Assembly: GCA_900771305.1 (NCBI GenBank)
Contig: CAAGNL010000088.1
Location: forward strand, 1-6,648
Direction: 5' to 3'
DNA from: Kiritimatiellia bacterium
GTDB lineage: Bacteria > Verrucomicrobiota > Kiritimatiellia > RFP12 > UBA1067
Length of the DNA stretch: 6,648 bases
The notes under the pieces were generated by a model. That model was given only the letters and a program-made list of their open reading frames with translations, was not told the DNA's origin and made no database searches. The position numbers and the translations under genes were made by a program. Positions within the stretch are counted from its first letter, which is position 1. Every line of letters begins with the position of its first letter. Below, in pieces: positions 5,477-6,648 of this stretch.

Positions 5477-6460
5477 ATGAAGATGCTGATGTTGGTGACA
5501 GTCATGGTTCCTTGGATGGTCGGCGCGGCGACGATGGCGAAGACCGATGTCTACGCACGGGAAACGGACGCCTTTCTCGCGGCGCGGGACGGACGCGTGC
5601 AGACCGCGCAGATTGCGGCCATCCGTCGGGCGACAGCGGGCGAGACGGACGACCTCAAGGCCGTCCGAACGGCACGGAACACGTGGGCACCCCTGCCGGA
5701 CGGCGTGGAGGCCGAAAGGATGTCGCCGACGATGCTGCTCTATCGTCCGAAGGGTGGACGTGACTTGCCGCTTCTCATCTACCTGCACGGCGGCGGCTGG
5801 GTGATCGGCAGTCTCGCGAGCTGTTCGGCGTTCTGCGGCGCCGTCGCGGCGAAGGGTCCCGCCGTCCTCGCGCTCGACTACCCGCTTGCGCCGGAGCATC
5901 CGTTCCCGGCCGCGCTCAACGCGGTCTGCGCGGCCTTCCGCGCGGTCGTGTCCGATCCGGCACGCTTTGGCGCGGATCCGGCGCGGGTGTCGATCGGCGG
6001 AGACTCCTCAGGCGGCAACCTTTCGCTCGCGGCGGCGCTCGTCCTGCAGAAGGAGAATCTGAAGCCGCGCTCCCTCGTCCTCTACTACCCCGTCACCGAG
6101 GCGCGGGCGGACGGTTCGGCGTCATGGCGGACATTCGCGACGGGATGCGGCATGGATGCGGCGTTCATGGACGTGTGCCTCGTGGCCTACCTGAACGGAC
6201 ACGACCCGAGGGATCCGCTCGTCTCGCCCGCCTTTGCCACGGACGAGCAGCTGCGTCGGCTTCCGCCCGTCCACATCCTCGGCGCGGATCGCGACGTGCT
6301 GCGCGACCAGGGACTGTGCTTCGCGCGGCGGCTTGACGCGCTTGGATGCCCCGTGCGCGCGGAGGTGCTTCCCGGCAGCACGCACCTCTTCGTCACCGTC
6401 AAGGGCCAGCCCGCCGCCTTCGCGCGCGCCGTCGATTTCGCGGCCGAGGCGACGAAGTGA
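5477..6460 (+). CDS. Secreted alpha/beta hydrolase, family IV (HSL-type) esterase
   Basis: Encodes 327 residues from ATG 5477. An in-frame GTG at 5411 would add 22 residues ahead of the signal peptide and include the promoter, so it is rejected. Residues 1-18 (MKMLMLVTVMVPWMVGAA) form a signal peptide, so the enzyme is probably exported. The hormone-sensitive-lipase-like signature is clear: oxyanion-hole motif H-G-G-G-W at 104-108; nucleophile Ser177 in G-D-S-S-G-G-N-L, usually G-D-S-A-G-G; Asp273 in D-V-L-R-D-Q-G, usually D-P-L-R-D-E-G; and His303 in S-T-H-L-F. D-Y-P-L-A-P-E-H-P-F-P-A-A at 134-146 is also typical. The family hydrolyses short-chain carboxylic esters. With export and the neighbouring surface protein, removal of acetyl or other acyl groups from polysaccharides is possible, but the substrate cannot be read from sequence. 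It has its own extended -10 promoter and no visible Shine-Dalgarno sequence. Confidence 0.92.
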   Translation: MKMLMLVTVMVPWMVGAATMAKTDVYARETDAFLAARDGRVQTAQIAAIRRATAGETDDLKAVRTARNTWAPLPDGVEAERMSPTMLLYRPKGGRDLPLLIYLHGGGWVIGSLASCSAFCGAVAAKGPAVLALDYPLAPEHPFPAALNAVCAAFRAVVSDPARFGADPARVSIGGDSSGGNLSLAAALVLQKENLKPRSLVLYYPVTEARADGSASWRTFATGCGMDAAFMDVCLVAYLNGHDPRDPLVSPAFATDEQLRRLPPVHILGADRDVLRDQGLCFARRLDALGCPVRAEVLPGSTHLFVTVKGQPAAFARAVDFAAEATK

Positions 6461-6491
6461 CACACGGGCCCATGCTTTACGCCATTCGCGA

Positions 6492-6648
6492 GATGGACAT
6501 CGCCCGGTCGTCACGGACGTGAACGACGACGGCCTTTTCGACCTCGTAATCCTCTACGACGGCGGGTCTGCGGTCTACCTGAACGGCGGGACGGCGGGGA
6601 ACCCGATGTTCACGCGCGCGGAGGGCGTTTCGACGAACGGGCTCGACC
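6492..6648 (+). CDS. VCBS/FG-GAP repeat protein fragment, start unresolved, runs off the window
   Basis: The frame beginning with GAT at 6492 reads D-G-H-R-P-V-V-T-D-V-N-D-D-G-L-F-D-L-V-I, then Y-L-N-G-G-T-A-G-N-P-M-F-T. This is a textbook VCBS/FG-GAP beta-propeller blade: a calcium-binding-type D-x-N-x-D-G-x-x-D-L loop, then N-x-G-T...P-x-F-T. Such proteins are usually exported and bind ligands or surfaces. No ATG occurs in this frame upstream; the frame stays open back into the esterase gene without a plausible start, ribosome binding site or signal peptide. A GTG at 6519 would cut into the blade. An ATG at 6472 opens another frame that stops at 6520-6522. The gene is therefore 5'-truncated, frameshifted or a pseudogene, or it uses an unusual start. 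Confidence 0.55.

Noticed and set aside
5323..5763. 146-codon frame overlapping the esterase start
   Set aside because: It overlaps the esterase signal peptide and N-terminal region, has no domain and is rich in Arg, Gly and Asp. The esterase frame carries all the catalytic motifs.

Overview
The window looks like part of a high-GC bacterial chromosome from the PVC group, most likely a Kiritimatiellota, Lentisphaerota or Verrucomicrobiota lineage. This is inferred from protein style and not from a marker gene. The clues are a very large secreted protein built from PA14-like and LamG-like modules, each LamG-like module ending in an E-x-L-x-Y...AER...E...L...KW signature, and a VCBS/FG-GAP blade of the kind common in that group. 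No rRNA, tRNA, CRISPR array, transposase or phage gene was seen.

Layout. Positions 1-434 hold no convincing gene. They contain small GC-rich hairpins, an isolated perfect Shine-Dalgarno sequence, and a good promoter (TTGACA, 16-base spacer, TATATA, T-rich tract upstream). The promoter leads into the main gene at 435-4571, a 1378-residue exported protein with a signal peptide, a PA14-like domain, a long beta-strand repeat region and two homologous LamG-like modules. Just after its stop lies a striking nested palindrome (4576-4623): two 19-base mini-hairpins that are inverted copies of each other and differ only by one compensated base pair. Next come an O6-alkylguanine-DNA alkyltransferase (4689-5222), a 254-base intergenic region with diverged short repeats, and a secreted family IV (HSL-type) esterase (5477-6460). 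The esterase has a perfect extended -10 box so close to its start codon that its message should be leaderless or nearly so. The window ends in a VCBS/FG-GAP fragment with no visible start (about 6492-6648).

All recognisable genes are on the + strand, but the gaps, hairpins and separate promoters suggest individual transcription units rather than one operon. The large protein, the esterase and the VCBS fragment fit a cell-surface or secreted theme (carbohydrate or surface binding, ester cleavage). The alkyltransferase is a cytoplasmic DNA-repair protein with no evident link to its neighbours. No complete new biological system is apparent. The most unusual items are the nested palindrome and the two-module giant protein.
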